Assembly (NCBI RefSeq): GCF_016925495.1
Contig: NZ_CP070491.1
Location: 2,976,001 to 3,040,000 of the forward strand
Source: Methylococcus sp. EFPC2
Lineage (GTDB): Bacteria > Pseudomonadota > Gammaproteobacteria > Methylococcales > Methylococcaceae
DNA: 64,000 nucleotides
Direction: 5' to 3'
This document shows positions 1-8,770 of the stretch, piece by piece. The notes beneath the pieces were generated by a model. That model was given only the letters and a program-made list of their open reading frames with translations. It was not told the DNA's origin and made no database searches. Position 1 is the stretch's first letter. Each line of letters opens with the position of its first letter. The position numbers and the translations under genes were made by a program.

Positions 1-51
1 CTGGACGACTAGAACCCGGACTCCACCATCCTCCCCAACCAGAGTTACTCT

Positions 52-873
52 ATGGACATCACCGCCCTGCTCCACGCGCTCATACTCGGCATCGTCGAAG
101 GATTGACCGAATTCCTCCCCATCTCCAGCACCGGGCACTTGATCCTGGCCGGCGACCTGCTCGGCTTCAATTCCGACAAGGGCAAGGTCTTCGAGATCTT
201 CATCCAGTCCGGTGCCATCCTGGCGGTGTGCTGGGAATACCGAGCCAAGATCTACAGCGTACTCCGCGGCCTGTTCAGCGATCGCACGTCCCAGCGCTTC
301 GTCGTCAACCTCATCATCGCCTTCATTCCGGCCGCGGTGCTGGGCCTGCTGTTCGGCAAGGCGGTGAAGGCGCATTTGTTCAGCCCCGTCCCGGTCGCCA
401 CCGCCTTCATCGTCGGCGCGTTCGTGATCCTCTGGGCCGAGCGCCGCGAACATGTGGTACGCATCCACTCGGTCGACGATCTCGATTGGAAGGACGCGTT
501 GAAGCTCGGTATCGCCCAGACTTTCGCACTGATACCCGGCACCTCCCGCTCGGGCGCGACCATCGTCGGCGGACTGTTCTTCGGCCTGTCGCGCAAGGCG
601 GCGACCGAGTTTTCGTTTTTCCTGGCGATCCCGACCCTGTTCGCCGCGACCGCTTACGATCTGTACAAGCACCGCGACATCTTGTCTTTCGACGACCTGG
701 ACCTGTTCGCGGTCGGCTTCGCCAGCGCATTCGTCAGCGCATTCCTGGCGGTACGCGGCCTGCTGCGCTACATCGTGCGGCACGACTTCACCGCCTTCGC
801 CTGGTATCGCATCGCGTTCGGCGTGGCCGTACTGGTGACCGCTTATTTCGGACTGGTCGAATGGTCGCAATGA
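52..873 (+). CDS. uppP: Undecaprenyl-diphosphatase UppP (BacA family)
   Basis: Integral membrane phosphatase that turns undecaprenyl diphosphate into undecaprenyl phosphate, recycling the lipid carrier for peptidoglycan and other surface polymers. The 273-residue length is normal for the family. Both family signatures are visible: [15 protein letters not shown] near residues 16-30 and PGTSRSGAT near residue 163, which carry the catalytic Glu, Ser, His and Arg. Most of the chain is hydrophobic and fits the expected multi-pass fold. The ATG at 52 gives exactly the usual N-terminus, although no clear Shine-Dalgarno sequence precedes it. The ZIP transporter gene follows 37 bp downstream on the same strand and may be co-transcribed. 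Family assignment is firm. Confidence 0.96.
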   Translation: MDITALLHALILGIVEGLTEFLPISSTGHLILAGDLLGFNSDKGKVFEIFIQSGAILAVCWEYRAKIYSVLRGLFSDRTSQRFVVNLIIAFIPAAVLGLLFGKAVKAHLFSPVPVATAFIVGAFVILWAERREHVVRIHSVDDLDWKDALKLGIAQTFALIPGTSRSGATIVGGLFFGLSRKAATEFSFFLAIPTLFAATAYDLYKHRDILSFDDLDLFAVGFASAFVSAFLAVRGLLRYIVRHDFTAFAWYRIAFGVAVLVTAYFGLVEWSQ

Positions 874-910
874 CCGCCGGCCTTTACCGCGCCTGCCCCG
901 GAAACCTTAA

Positions 911-1732
911 ATGCCTTTGTTAGCCTGGATCGTCCTGTTCACCCTGCTGGGCGGCGTGTTGAGCGTATTGGCCGCCGCGCTGTTCCTGCTCACGCCCGAC
1001 CGGCATCGTTCCCGGCTGTTGCCCCACGGCGTGAGCTTCGCGCTCGGCGCCCTGCTGAGCGTGGCGTTTATCGACCTGTTGCCGCACGCCCTGGAAAGCG
1101 CGGGACCGGCCGGCAGCGAAAGCCTTTTCGCCACCGTACTGACCGGCATACTGAGCTTCTTCCTGCTGGAAAAACTGCTGCTGTGGCGGCATTGCCATAC
1201 CAGCGACTGTGAAGCCCACTTCGACATGGACGAGCACTTCCATCAACCGGCCGGCACCTTGATCGTGGTGGGCGACGGGATCCACAACTTCGTGGACGGC
1301 GTCCTGATCGCCGCGGCTTTCCTCACGGACATACACCTCGGCGTGGTCACGGCCCTCGCCGTGGCCGCCCATGAAATCCCACAGGAAGTCGGCGATTTCG
1401 CCATCCTGCTGCAATCCGGCTGCACGCGGAGCAAAGCCCTGCTGTTCAACATGCTGTCCAGCCTCGGCACCCTGATCGGCGGCCTGCTGGCCTATTTCAG
1501 CCTGGAAAGCCTGCACGGCGCGCTTCCGTACATCCTGGCCCTGGCCGCTTCCAGTTTCATCTACGTCTCGGTGGCCGACCTCATCCCCACCCTGCACAAG
1601 AAAACCCACCCGGAAGCGGTCGTTCAACAGATGACGCTGATTCTGGCGGGCGTCCTGCTGATCGCGACGGTGCACCACTATGCGCACGACTTCCAGCCGC
1701 CGGTGACTCGGGAACCCGTTGCCCACCCATGA
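911..1732 (+). CDS. ZIP family divalent metal transporter
   Basis: Inner membrane permease of the ZIP family (273 aa), expected to import zinc or another divalent cation. Transmembrane segments III and IV carry the metal-binding motifs HNFVDG (about residue 121) and HEIPQEVGD (about residue 157). A His/Asp-rich loop with HCHTSDCEAHFDMDEHFH at about residues 97-114 is a plausible cytoplasmic metal-binding loop. The ATG at 911 is directly followed by a hydrophobic first helix. It lies 37 bp after uppP in the same direction. The exact metal cannot be read from the sequence; zinc, iron and manganese are all possible. Confidence 0.9.
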   Translation: MPLLAWIVLFTLLGGVLSVLAAALFLLTPDRHRSRLLPHGVSFALGALLSVAFIDLLPHALESAGPAGSESLFATVLTGILSFFLLEKLLLWRHCHTSDCEAHFDMDEHFHQPAGTLIVVGDGIHNFVDGVLIAAAFLTDIHLGVVTALAVAAHEIPQEVGDFAILLQSGCTRSKALLFNMLSSLGTLIGGLLAYFSLESLHGALPYILALAASSFIYVSVADLIPTLHKKTHPEAVVQQMTLILAGVLLIATVHHYAHDFQPPVTREPVAHP

Positions 1733-1975
1733 CCCCTTCCGGGAACGCCATCCCCGTCCGTAAAAATCCTGCTACCGGGGATGACAATTCCATGGCCAAT
1801 CGGCGAAGTTTTGATTAGTATGTGAAAGCTTGACCGCAAACGCCGGTTTATTCCGCCCTTGCCCGGCACACCGGATGGGAGCGTCCCTCCAGCCCCTGCC
1901 CCCCGCAGGGTAGTGTCAAGCAAGCGCCATGTTTATCGTGGCGTCCCCTACAACGATTGAGGAGATTTCATAAAA

Positions 1976-2347
1976 ATGAGCAAAATTGCTAAAAAGCTGA
2001 TTGGTGTTGTTTTGGCTGGTTTCATCGGTTTAGCCGGTTCCGCTTTCGCGGCCGAGAATGCCGCTGGCGTCGTCGAACACACCGATCTGACCGTCAAGAG
2101 CATCAAGGCAGCGCTGGAAGCGGCCAAGGCCGGCAATGCGGCTGAAAGCCTTGCCAATATCAAGCAGGGCAGACAGCACTACAAGGAAATCACCGGTGAC
2201 GCAGCCGGCAAGCCGCTGCAGGACGCCATCAAGGTTCTGCGGGAAGGCCAGGTCGCTTTGGAAGCCGGCGATACGAAGAAAGGCGCTGAGATCCTGACCG
2301 GCGTCGTTTCCTCTCTGGAAAAGATCCAGTCCGGCATCAAGAAATAA
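1976..2347 (+). CDS. Small secreted helical protein of unknown function
   Basis: A 123-residue protein with a clean Sec signal peptide: a Lys-rich n-region, a hydrophobic core, and an Ala-X-Ala type cleavage near AGSAFA (residues 18-23). The mature part is about 100 residues of predicted amphipathic helices, with repeated Ala/Gly/Lys-rich segments such as EAAKAGNAAESL and ALEAGDTKKGAEIL. The pattern resembles small periplasmic metal-binding proteins of the SmbP type but lacks their histidines, so that function is not claimed. A purine-rich GAGGAG lies 12-17 nt before the ATG. Codon use fits a highly expressed gene. It appears monocistronic, with 243 bp of free DNA upstream and an inverted repeat after the stop. 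Confidence 0.75.
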   Translation: MSKIAKKLIGVVLAGFIGLAGSAFAAENAAGVVEHTDLTVKSIKAALEAAKAGNAAESLANIKQGRQHYKEITGDAAGKPLQDAIKVLREGQVALEAGDTKKGAEILTGVVSSLEKIQSGIKK

Positions 2348-2390
2348 GGCGTTCAGGCGGGGCGTCGACCATGACGTCCGATAACGCCTA
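2347..2390 (+). terminator. Inverted repeat after the small secreted protein gene
   Basis: AGGCGTT at 2347-2353 pairs with AACGCCT at 2384-2390, with further partial pairing between GGGGCGTC and GACGTCC inside. It sits at the stop codon of the small secreted protein gene and before the convergent VWA gene. There is no T-tract, so intrinsic termination is only likely. Confidence 0.35.
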
Positions 2391-2452
2391 ATGCCCCTGC
2401 TCCGTCCGCTTGCCGCTGGCAGTGCGGACGGGGACCCCACTTCCGCTCGAGC

Positions 2453-3436
2453 TCATTCCCTCAGCCGTCTCAGGCTCAACCACCCGCCCAAGCCCAGCGC
2501 GAGGCTCAAGGGCCAGAAATACAGTTCGTCGCGCGGCCGGTAATAACGCTTGTCTTTTTCCACCGGCTCCAACTCATCCAGCATGGCGTAAATCTCCGCC
2601 AGTTCCTCGGCGTTGCGCGCGCGGAAATAGCGCCCTCCGGTCTTCTCCGCCAAGGCGGTCATGGTCTTTTCATCCAGATCTTCCGACGGATTGACGCGGC
2701 GCGTGCCGAAGAAATCCCGCACCACCATTTCGTCCGCGCCCACCCCTATGGTGTAGATCTTCAGGCCTTCGCGCGCAGCCAGGTCGGCGGCCTGCAAAGG
2801 CTGAACCTCGCCCGCCGTGTTGGCGCCGTCGCTCAGCAGTATCAGCACCCGCTGGCCATCCGGATTGTCGCGCAGGCGCTTCACCGCCAGCCCGATGGCG
2901 TCGCCTATGGCGGTCTTTTCGCCGGCCAGGCCGATGGCGGCCTCGTCCAGCAGTGTACGCACGGTCTTGCGGTCGAAGGTGAACGGGGCCTGGAGATAGG
3001 CCCGGTCGCCGAACAGGATGAGGCCGAGGCGATCACCCACCCGCCGCTCGATGAACTGCCCCGCCACCGCCTGGGTGGCGGTAAGCCGGTCGACCTGACG
3101 CCCGTCCAGCATGAAGTCGCGTATCTCCATACTGCCGGACAAATCCACCGCCAGCATCAGATCGCGCCCACTGACCGATTGCTCGATAGGCTCGCCCAGC
3201 CATTGCGGCCGTGCGGCCGCGATCACCAGCAACAGCCAGGCGCTCACGGCGAGCGCAAACACCCAGCCCGGCCGAGCCTGCGCGGCCGTTCCGGTCTGCG
3301 GCAGGCTTTCCAGCTCATCGAGAAACGGCACCCGCAAGGGGGCGCGCGACAGTCCTTCCTCCGGCCGCAAATAGCGACGCACCAGCCACGGCAGCGGCAG
3401 GACCAGGAATACCCAGGGCCAGGCGAATTCCGTCAT
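2453..3436 (-). CDS. VWA-domain membrane protein, BatA-like
   Basis: A 327-residue protein with two N-terminal hydrophobic segments (about residues 5-20 and 55-75), a von Willebrand factor A domain at about 85-280, and a C-terminal membrane helix. The metal-ion-dependent adhesion site is intact: DLSGSM at about residue 94, with later Thr and Asp positions in the domain. This is the arrangement of BatA-like proteins, which work with MoxR AAA+ ATPases and DUF58 proteins in envelope stress or in maturation of periplasmic enzymes. Its ATG overlaps the stop of the DUF4381 gene by 4 bp, so the three genes are translationally coupled. No MoxR gene is adjacent. Confidence 0.88.
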   Translation of the reverse strand: MTEFAWPWVFLVLPLPWLVRRYLRPEEGLSRAPLRVPFLDELESLPQTGTAAQARPGWVFALAVSAWLLLVIAAARPQWLGEPIEQSVSGRDLMLAVDLSGSMEIRDFMLDGRQVDRLTATQAVAGQFIERRVGDRLGLILFGDRAYLQAPFTFDRKTVRTLLDEAAIGLAGEKTAIGDAIGLAVKRLRDNPDGQRVLILLSDGANTAGEVQPLQAADLAAREGLKIYTIGVGADEMVVRDFFGTRRVNPSEDLDEKTMTALAEKTGGRYFRARNAEELAEIYAMLDELEPVEKDKRYYRPRDELYFWPLSLALGLGGWLSLRRLRE

Positions 3437-3915
3437 CGGGGCTTCGCTCCGCGTTTAATCCGGCGCGGCAAACGGCGGAACCAGGATCGACAAAGCGCGA
3501 TCAATTCTGCCGGGTCCGTATCGCATTCGCGGCGGTAAGGAGACTCCAGCAACAAACGCCCCGCGCCCTCACTGAACCGCGGGTCACCGGAGGCCTCGGC
3601 CAGCCAGGCCAGCCAGGCTGCCCCGCTGAGGCCGGCGACCCGCTCCGGCGGATAAACGACCAGGCACACGCGGCGCAGCAAGACGGCCAGCAGCCTCAAC
3701 TTCTCGGCGGCGGGGGCCTCGCTCTCCGATATTGCCGCCAACTCGCGCAGGGCCGCGGCGCGCAAGGCGGGCATGCGCCGGCGCCACAGCAACCATAGGC
3801 CCAGCAGACACAATCCCGTGACGGACGCAGCCAGCCACCACCACCCCGGTGCCGGCGGCCACCAAGAGATGGGAGGCGGCAGATGAATGTCGCGCAAAGG
3901 CAAATCCGGATTCAT
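3433..3915 (-). CDS. DUF4381 membrane protein of a MoxR/VWA-type operon
   Basis: A 160-residue protein with a short N-terminal region ([20 protein letters not shown]), one transmembrane helix at about residues 24-46, and a cytoplasmic domain containing WLAWL and a basic tail. This is the usual DUF4381 layout; such proteins lie between DUF58 and VWA genes in MoxR-linked operons. I chose the ATG at 3915 because it overlaps the upstream DUF58 stop as ATGA and yields the typical N-terminus. A longer frame from 4008 runs entirely through the end of the DUF58 gene and is unlikely. Molecular function is unknown; it is presumed to act with the flanking proteins. Confidence 0.82.
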   Translation of the reverse strand: MNPDLPLRDIHLPPPISWWPPAPGWWWLAASVTGLCLLGLWLLWRRRMPALRAAALRELAAISESEAPAAEKLRLLAVLLRRVCLVVYPPERVAGLSGAAWLAWLAEASGDPRFSEGAGRLLLESPYRRECDTDPAELIALCRSWFRRLPRRIKRGAKPR

Positions 3916-4862
3916 GCGCCAGCCCTCCCGGGATGTCCGTGCAAGACACTGCGCAGCGCGGTCCACGCTTCGTCGGTGGTCGAAACATTCGCGTGGCGCA
4001 TGCCACACGCCCGGCTCAGGCGTTCGACTCGAGCCAGGCGCGCGGCATAATTCGCTGCATGAGCCTCGACCACGGACCGGGAGGAAATCAGGGTCAACTC
4101 GCGCCGGCCATCGCCGAATCGCAAGCGGCCGGCGGCGGGAAGCCGGCGCTCCAGCGGATCGCTGATCGAAATCAAGGCGACCTCGCAGTGCCGATGCAAG
4201 CGTATCAGGCCAGCCTCCCCGGTCGACGTCAGTCCCCGAAAGTCGCTCAGCACCACCACCAGACTGCCCGGACGCGCGTGGCGGGCCAGACGCGCCAAGG
4301 CCTCGTCCATGCCGGTTCCGGAATTTTCGGCAGGAGCCGCTGCCGACGCATCGACCAATTGCTGCAAGAAATGCAGCACGGCCTTGCGCCCGTGTTCCGG
4401 CTTGAACTCCTGGCTGCCCCCGGCACCGAACAACTGCCCACCGACCCGGTCGCTCTGGCGCAGGGCCGTCCAGGCCAGGAGCGCCGCCAGGCGAGCGGCC
4501 TGGACGAACTTGAACACGCCGCGGGTGGCGAAAAACATCGGCGCCCGCGTATCCACCGAAAGGAAAACCGGGCGTTCGCGCTCTTCGCGGAACAATTTGG
4601 TATGCGCCTTGCCCGTGCGCGCCGTCACCCGCCAGTCCAGATTACGCACATCGTCGCCGGCCATATAGGGCCGGGTCTCGTCGAACTCCATGCCTCGTCC
4701 CTTGAACGCGGAACGGTATTCGCCGCCCAGCGCCGCCCGTATGCCGGATCGATGCAGGCTGAGCCCGCCGACCTGCCGGCTCAGCCCTATGAGGGCGGGC
4801 AAACTCACGCGGGTGCGGTCCTCAACCGCGATATCCGAGGGTGTATGGGGCGCAAAAACCAT
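3912..4862 (-). CDS. DUF58 domain protein
   Basis: A 316-residue soluble protein of the DUF58 family. The diagnostic segment [23 protein letters not shown] occurs at about residues 55-77, followed by a VWA-like region with [10 protein letters not shown]. Family members are partners of MoxR ATPases and BatA-like VWA proteins. It is the first gene of a tightly overlapping three-gene operon (DUF58, DUF4381, VWA) on the minus strand. An AGGA lies five bases before the ATG. The MoxR gene usually found just upstream is absent; instead there is about 210 bp of spacer and then tRNA-Pro on the opposite strand. Confidence 0.88.
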   Translation of the reverse strand: MVFAPHTPSDIAVEDRTRVSLPALIGLSRQVGGLSLHRSGIRAALGGEYRSAFKGRGMEFDETRPYMAGDDVRNLDWRVTARTGKAHTKLFREERERPVFLSVDTRAPMFFATRGVFKFVQAARLAALLAWTALRQSDRVGGQLFGAGGSQEFKPEHGRKAVLHFLQQLVDASAAAPAENSGTGMDEALARLARHARPGSLVVVLSDFRGLTSTGEAGLIRLHRHCEVALISISDPLERRLPAAGRLRFGDGRRELTLISSRSVVEAHAANYAARLARVERLSRACGMRHANVSTTDEAWTALRSVLHGHPGRAGA

Positions 4863-5025
4863 GATGTCCTGAAAGCTCCAAGCAATAATCTGCGCCGCCT
4901 CTTACGACTCGCGGCGAGCTGTCCATGATACCAGCAGAGCCCACGGCCGAGACTGCAACCACGACAAAAGGACGGACCTGAACCCGATCGCCGGGCGCCC
5001 TCCTGATCCGTGTTACGGGGCGGTC

Positions 5026-5054
5026 TTGACGGGAGCGGCCGTAGCCAGTAGCAT
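5026..5054 (+). promoter_or_regulatory. Sigma-70 type promoter of tRNA-Pro
   Basis: A -35 box TTGACG at 5026-5031 and a -10 box TAGCAT at 5049-5054 are separated by exactly 17 bp. Transcription would start near 5061, about 14 bp before the tRNA. The GC-rich stretch after the -10 box is typical of growth-rate-regulated stable RNA promoters. Confidence 0.65.
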
Positions 5055-5074
5055 TCCGCGCTCTAAAGCTATCT

Positions 5075-5153
<79 letters not shown>

Positions 5154-5170
5154 TCAGTAAGTCAGTCACG

Positions 5171-5205
5171 AAAGCCGGAACCCCATTTCCGGCTTTTTCT
5201 TTTTC
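5171..5205 (+). terminator. Intrinsic terminator of tRNA-Pro
   Basis: A perfect 10-bp stem, AAAGCCGGAA at 5171-5180 with TTCCGGCTTT at 5187-5196 and a 6-nt loop, is followed by a T-rich run (TTCTTTTTC). This is a standard rho-independent terminator. Confidence 0.85.
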
Positions 5206-5349
5206 GCCCCCGCATTTGTCCCAACAGTATTTGAACCTTGATCATGGCTAGATGAGGGGCTTTTGCTCAGGATTGCTACACGCCGCCCGCTTCTCTTTGC
5301 TGCCGTGCATCCATTCCAAAGGCGCTGGCAAATGGGGCCTCCTCCGGCA

Positions 5350-5700
5350 CATGCAGTGTCGTGAATTCAAACACAAGGGCAAGCCCCACAGCCGCAGCAT
5401 GCTGATCTTGCGAAATTCAAAGCCGACAGTGGCCGATCAAAGGAACCGGTCTTCGGCTGAATCAGGACACTATCACCTTGTCCGTCCAGGTAACTCTGGC
5501 ATAAGCGGGCAACGGCCGGAAATCCTTCTGAGACAAGCCGTATTTATCGGCGCAATTCAACTTCAGGCCGTCGAGCTGCTTCCATTTGGTATCGAGGACG
5601 AGAAGACTGCGGCCTTCGCCCGGGATGAGTAAATCGGGTTTGAGGCGAAACCAGTTCTGCTCCCTATCAGGGGCAATCTTCTTCCAGGATCGGCCGTACC
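5350..5700 (-). pseudogene. Remnant of mcrC (McrBC 5-methylcytosine restriction system), C-terminal part
   Basis: Reading the minus strand from about 5700 gives the C-terminal nuclease region of McrC-type proteins: NWFRLKPDLLI, then LLVLDTKWKQLDG, then KYGLSQKDFRPLPAYA. LKPDLL followed by DTKWK is the PD-(D/E)XK catalytic signature of the family. The frame then stops (TWTDKVIVS-stop). The expected continuation appears in shifted frames as LIQPKTGSFDRPL and ISMLRLWGLPLCL, matching the family's usual ending. At least two frameshifts are therefore present and the N-terminal part is gone. It is a dead fragment next to tRNA-Pro and points to a lost restriction island. The family call is from recognised motifs, without a search. 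Confidence 0.7.
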
Positions 5701-5754
5701 CAAACTAGCGCACCCGCGCAGTAGCTCATCCCCAGGTCTAGGCGAACTCACTGG

Positions 5755-5830
5755 AAATCCTGCACATTGATTTGCGCCGAAATTTGACCCCGGCATTACA
5801 CTGAAATCCGACCCGCCCAACGAACCGTCG
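5755..5830. mobile_element. Possible insertion-sequence end remnant
   Basis: The stretch holding 'gaaatttgaccccggc' and 'actgaaatccgacccg' resembles terminal sequence often seen beside IS21-like elements. No transposase gene and no defined ends are visible, so this is a weak call. It fits the decayed character of 5.2-6.0 kb. I see nothing else recognisable between the mcrC remnant and the metalloprotease gene. Confidence 0.2.
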
Positions 5831-6035
5831 CGTGGCTCAGGTCAGAATCTGGATTTCTAATTTTCCGGAATAGCCGCATATAAAGCGCGGACCAAGCCGT
5901 TCACGCATTGCGAAAGGCTTCACAGTTTTTTGACGCCCATGCCCATAGTGTTTCAGCACGCCTTGAGCCGTAACGGCCACGTATTGTTTGCCAGGCAAAC
6001 TTTGAAAGTCCTTCGTAACCTATGGGCATGAGCAT

Positions 6036-8129
6036 ATGTACACCAACAACCGATATAGGGGCTCCGAGTCTTATCAACACGGCTGCCGGGAAAAGCCCGC
6101 GCACCGCCGTCCTATAGCCAGCGGCATCATCCTGGCTTTGGGCCTGGCACTGGGATCGACCCTGGCCGCCCCGGTCTTCGCGGAAGGCCGGCCCGTTTTT
6201 CCACTCCTGAAATTCCATGGCAAAGCCAGGGGCTCTGAAGCACTCCAGCGCTTAGGCAACAAATTGCCCGACGTGGCGGCCTGGTACCGTATGACGCCCG
6301 AGCGGCTGGCCGAAATTCTGGACAAAGACCGCAATGCCTGGCTGGATGAAACTGGGCATTTGCTGTTTATCGATGAATTCACCGCCCCGCCGCCGCCGGC
6401 CGGCACCGTTGCCACGACCGGCGGCACTGTCGGCGCAGCGCCGTATGCCCTGACCGATACTTTCTTGCTGCATAGCAAACCGGGATCTCAGCGCGTCCTC
6501 TATCTGGACTTCAACGGCCATACCACCACAGGAAGCGCATGGAATTCCGGCACCATCGCGGCCGACCCCTTCGATCTGGACGGCATACCTTCCGCGTTCA
6601 GCGATGCCGAACTGGAGCGCATCCAGTTCATCTGGCAGCGTGTGACCGAGGACTATGCACCCTTCGATATCGATGTGACCACCGAGGAACCCGCGGCGGA
6701 TGCGCTCAATCGCACCAGCAGCACGGATCAGACTTACGGCAGCCGCGTGGTCGTCACCCGCAACAATTTCGGCGCCTGCACGAGTTGTGGCGGCATCGCC
6801 TATGTGGGCGTGTTCGATTATTTCTCATCGAGCAACCCGGCCTATTACCAGCCCGCTTGGGTGTTTTTTGACGCCTTGGGCGCTGGCAACGAAAAGTACG
6901 TGGCCGAGGCGATTTCCCACGAGGCTGGACATAACTTGGGCCTGAGTCATGATGGCACCTCCACCGTGGGCTATTACCAGGGGCATGGCACAGGTGCGAC
7001 CGGCTGGGCGCCGATCATGGGTGTCGGCTATTACAAGGAACTGGTGCAATGGAGCAAGGGCGAATACCCGAATGCCAATAACTTCGAGGACGATTTCGCC
7101 GTCATCCAGACCAACGGCGCCGCGCTTAAAGCCGATGACGTAGGTAGTACTCTGGCCAGTGCCGCACCGCTCGCGGGTACCGCAGGCGGCGGTCTCGTTA
7201 CGGTAAGTCAGGGCGGCCTGATCGAGCGCAGCACGGATCTCGACTATTTCAGCTTGTCCAGCGGTACCGGTCCCCTGCAGATCACGGTCACCCCCGACGC
7301 CCGCAGCCCGAATCTCGATGCGTCGATTGAACTGCTGGATGCGGCCGGCACCGTTATCGCCTCGGCCAACCCGGCGGACGCATTGAACGCGACGATTACA
7401 GCCGACATTCCGGCCGGGGGTTATTACCTGAAGATCAACGGTGTCGGCAAAGGCGATCTGACTTCCGGCTATTCCGACTATGCGAGCGTGGGGCATTACT
7501 CGATCAGCGGCACCTACGCCTCGTCAAATGCTGTCGCGCCCGTGGCGGTCGCCAGCGCCACACCGATCAGCGGTTATGCGCCGTTGAATGTCGGTTTTTC
7601 GAGCAATGGTTCCAGCGACGCGGATGGCTCCATCGTGAGCTACTTCTGGAATTTCGGTGACAGCACAAGTTCCGCCGAGGTCAATCCGCTCCATACCTAT
7701 GCCACGCCCGGCACCTACAATCCGGTATTGACGGTGACCGACTCGCAAGGCTTGACCCATAGCACCAGCCTGGCGATCAGCGTCGCCCCAGACCCGTTGG
7801 TGAGCACGCTGCATGTCGATAACATCGCCCTGACCTCCAAAACTTCCAGGGCGGGCGGCAAAACCAACTACCAGTGCGTGGCCAGCGTCAGCGTGAAAAA
7901 CTATGCCGGCGGGCTCACCAACGGCGCGGCGGTCAGCGGGAATTGGAGTGGCGTCACGACATCCAAGATCGTCACCGCCACCACCGGCACAAACGGGGTG
8001 GCGACCTTCACCAGCGCCAAGACCACGTCCCGCGGCACCTGTACCTTCAGCGTATCGGGTGTAACCTTGTCGGGGTGGACCTATGACGCCAAGCAAAACC
8101 TCGAAACCTCAGACAGTCTGACCTACTGA
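6036..8129 (+). CDS. Secreted metzincin-type metalloprotease with PKD domain
   Basis: A 697-residue exported protein. A long n-region and hydrophobic core at about residues 25-48 form the signal peptide, ending APVFA. The catalytic domain holds HEAGHNLGLSH at residues 295-305, the full HEXXHXXGXXH zinc motif, with WAPIMGVGYY downstream as a likely Met-turn. A beta-rich region at about 375-495 resembles a bacterial pre-peptidase C-terminal domain. A PKD domain follows at about 503-588 (WNFGDSTSSAEVNPLHTYATPGTY), and an unassigned domain of about 100 residues ends the protein. It probably degrades extracellular protein. Other ATGs just upstream are out of frame. It lies alone in an accessory stretch. 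Confidence 0.88.
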   Translation: MYTNNRYRGSESYQHGCREKPAHRRPIASGIILALGLALGSTLAAPVFAEGRPVFPLLKFHGKARGSEALQRLGNKLPDVAAWYRMTPERLAEILDKDRNAWLDETGHLLFIDEFTAPPPPAGTVATTGGTVGAAPYALTDTFLLHSKPGSQRVLYLDFNGHTTTGSAWNSGTIAADPFDLDGIPSAFSDAELERIQFIWQRVTEDYAPFDIDVTTEEPAADALNRTSSTDQTYGSRVVVTRNNFGACTSCGGIAYVGVFDYFSSSNPAYYQPAWVFFDALGAGNEKYVAEAISHEAGHNLGLSHDGTSTVGYYQGHGTGATGWAPIMGVGYYKELVQWSKGEYPNANNFEDDFAVIQTNGAALKADDVGSTLASAAPLAGTAGGGLVTVSQGGLIERSTDLDYFSLSSGTGPLQITVTPDARSPNLDASIELLDAAGTVIASANPADALNATITADIPAGGYYLKINGVGKGDLTSGYSDYASVGHYSISGTYASSNAVAPVAVASATPISGYAPLNVGFSSNGSSDADGSIVSYFWNFGDSTSSAEVNPLHTYATPGTYNPVLTVTDSQGLTHSTSLAISVAPDPLVSTLHVDNIALTSKTSRAGGKTNYQCVASVSVKNYAGGLTNGAAVSGNWSGVTTSKIVTATTGTNGVATFTSAKTTSRGTCTFSVSGVTLSGWTYDAKQNLETSDSLTY

Positions 8130-8150
8130 CAATAATCGAGGGCTAATGGC

Positions 8151-8178
8151 GGGGCGACGGAAAAATATCCGTTGCCCC
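8151..8178 (+). terminator. Hairpin downstream of the metalloprotease gene
   Basis: GGGGCGACGGA at 8151-8161 pairs with TCCGTTGCCCC at 8168-8178 (10 Watson-Crick pairs and one G-T). It lies 22 bp after the stop codon. There is no T-tract. The remaining DNA up to 8770 (about 590 bp) holds only short frames that I do not recognise and do not call as genes. Confidence 0.4.
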
Positions 8179-8770
8179 GGCTAGCCGCTCCGACGATACG
8201 GCAGCGGCGCCAAATGCGCTTTCCGCATCGACGGATTATTCAGCTGATCCGAGATCCCTGGTCAGCTGTCTTGGGGAGCGGGTTTTAGCTCGCGAAGATC
8301 GCGGCCTCGCATGCGAATAGCCCAGCCATAAACCACTTGGATATGGCGTGCCGTCAATAAGCTTTTCGCCTTTTCGTTTGGCCTTGATTACCTGCATTTT
8401 TCCCGGTCGGCTTGGCCACATCCCATCCCCGATATCATGGGGAATCATGAAAAATGACCCCGCCGTTTAACCGGCTTGCTCGAGCTAATGGCGAACCTCG
8501 ACGCCATCGGGTAGGGCGACAGCCCTGGAACGCATCGCCGTCTTCGCCCCTATGGATTTTTTGGCGCTTTATTGACCGTCGTTACGTCTTATGTTTAGTT
8601 TCAAACAGGCCATCAGCAGATTATGTCTCTTCATCACCACCTCGCGATCGGCAGCGCTCGTCAATATCGGAATCTTCTCACCCTTTCATTGGGCACGATA
8701 AATGCCGCCACTTCGGGTTCGAACCCGCCTCGACGGGTGCGTTTTGCTAACCCCAGATGAGAGAAGATGA

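Noticed and set aside
5901-6218. Minus-strand open frame ending GLSKFAWQTIRGRYGSRRAETLWAWASKNCEAFRNA in two parts
   Set aside because: It overlaps the start of the metalloprotease gene, has no recognisable domain as a whole and no start signal; at most a remnant of older DNA.
8236-8448. Minus-strand open frame of 70 codons
   Set aside because: Basic, low-complexity composition without domain or ribosome binding site; treated as noncoding.
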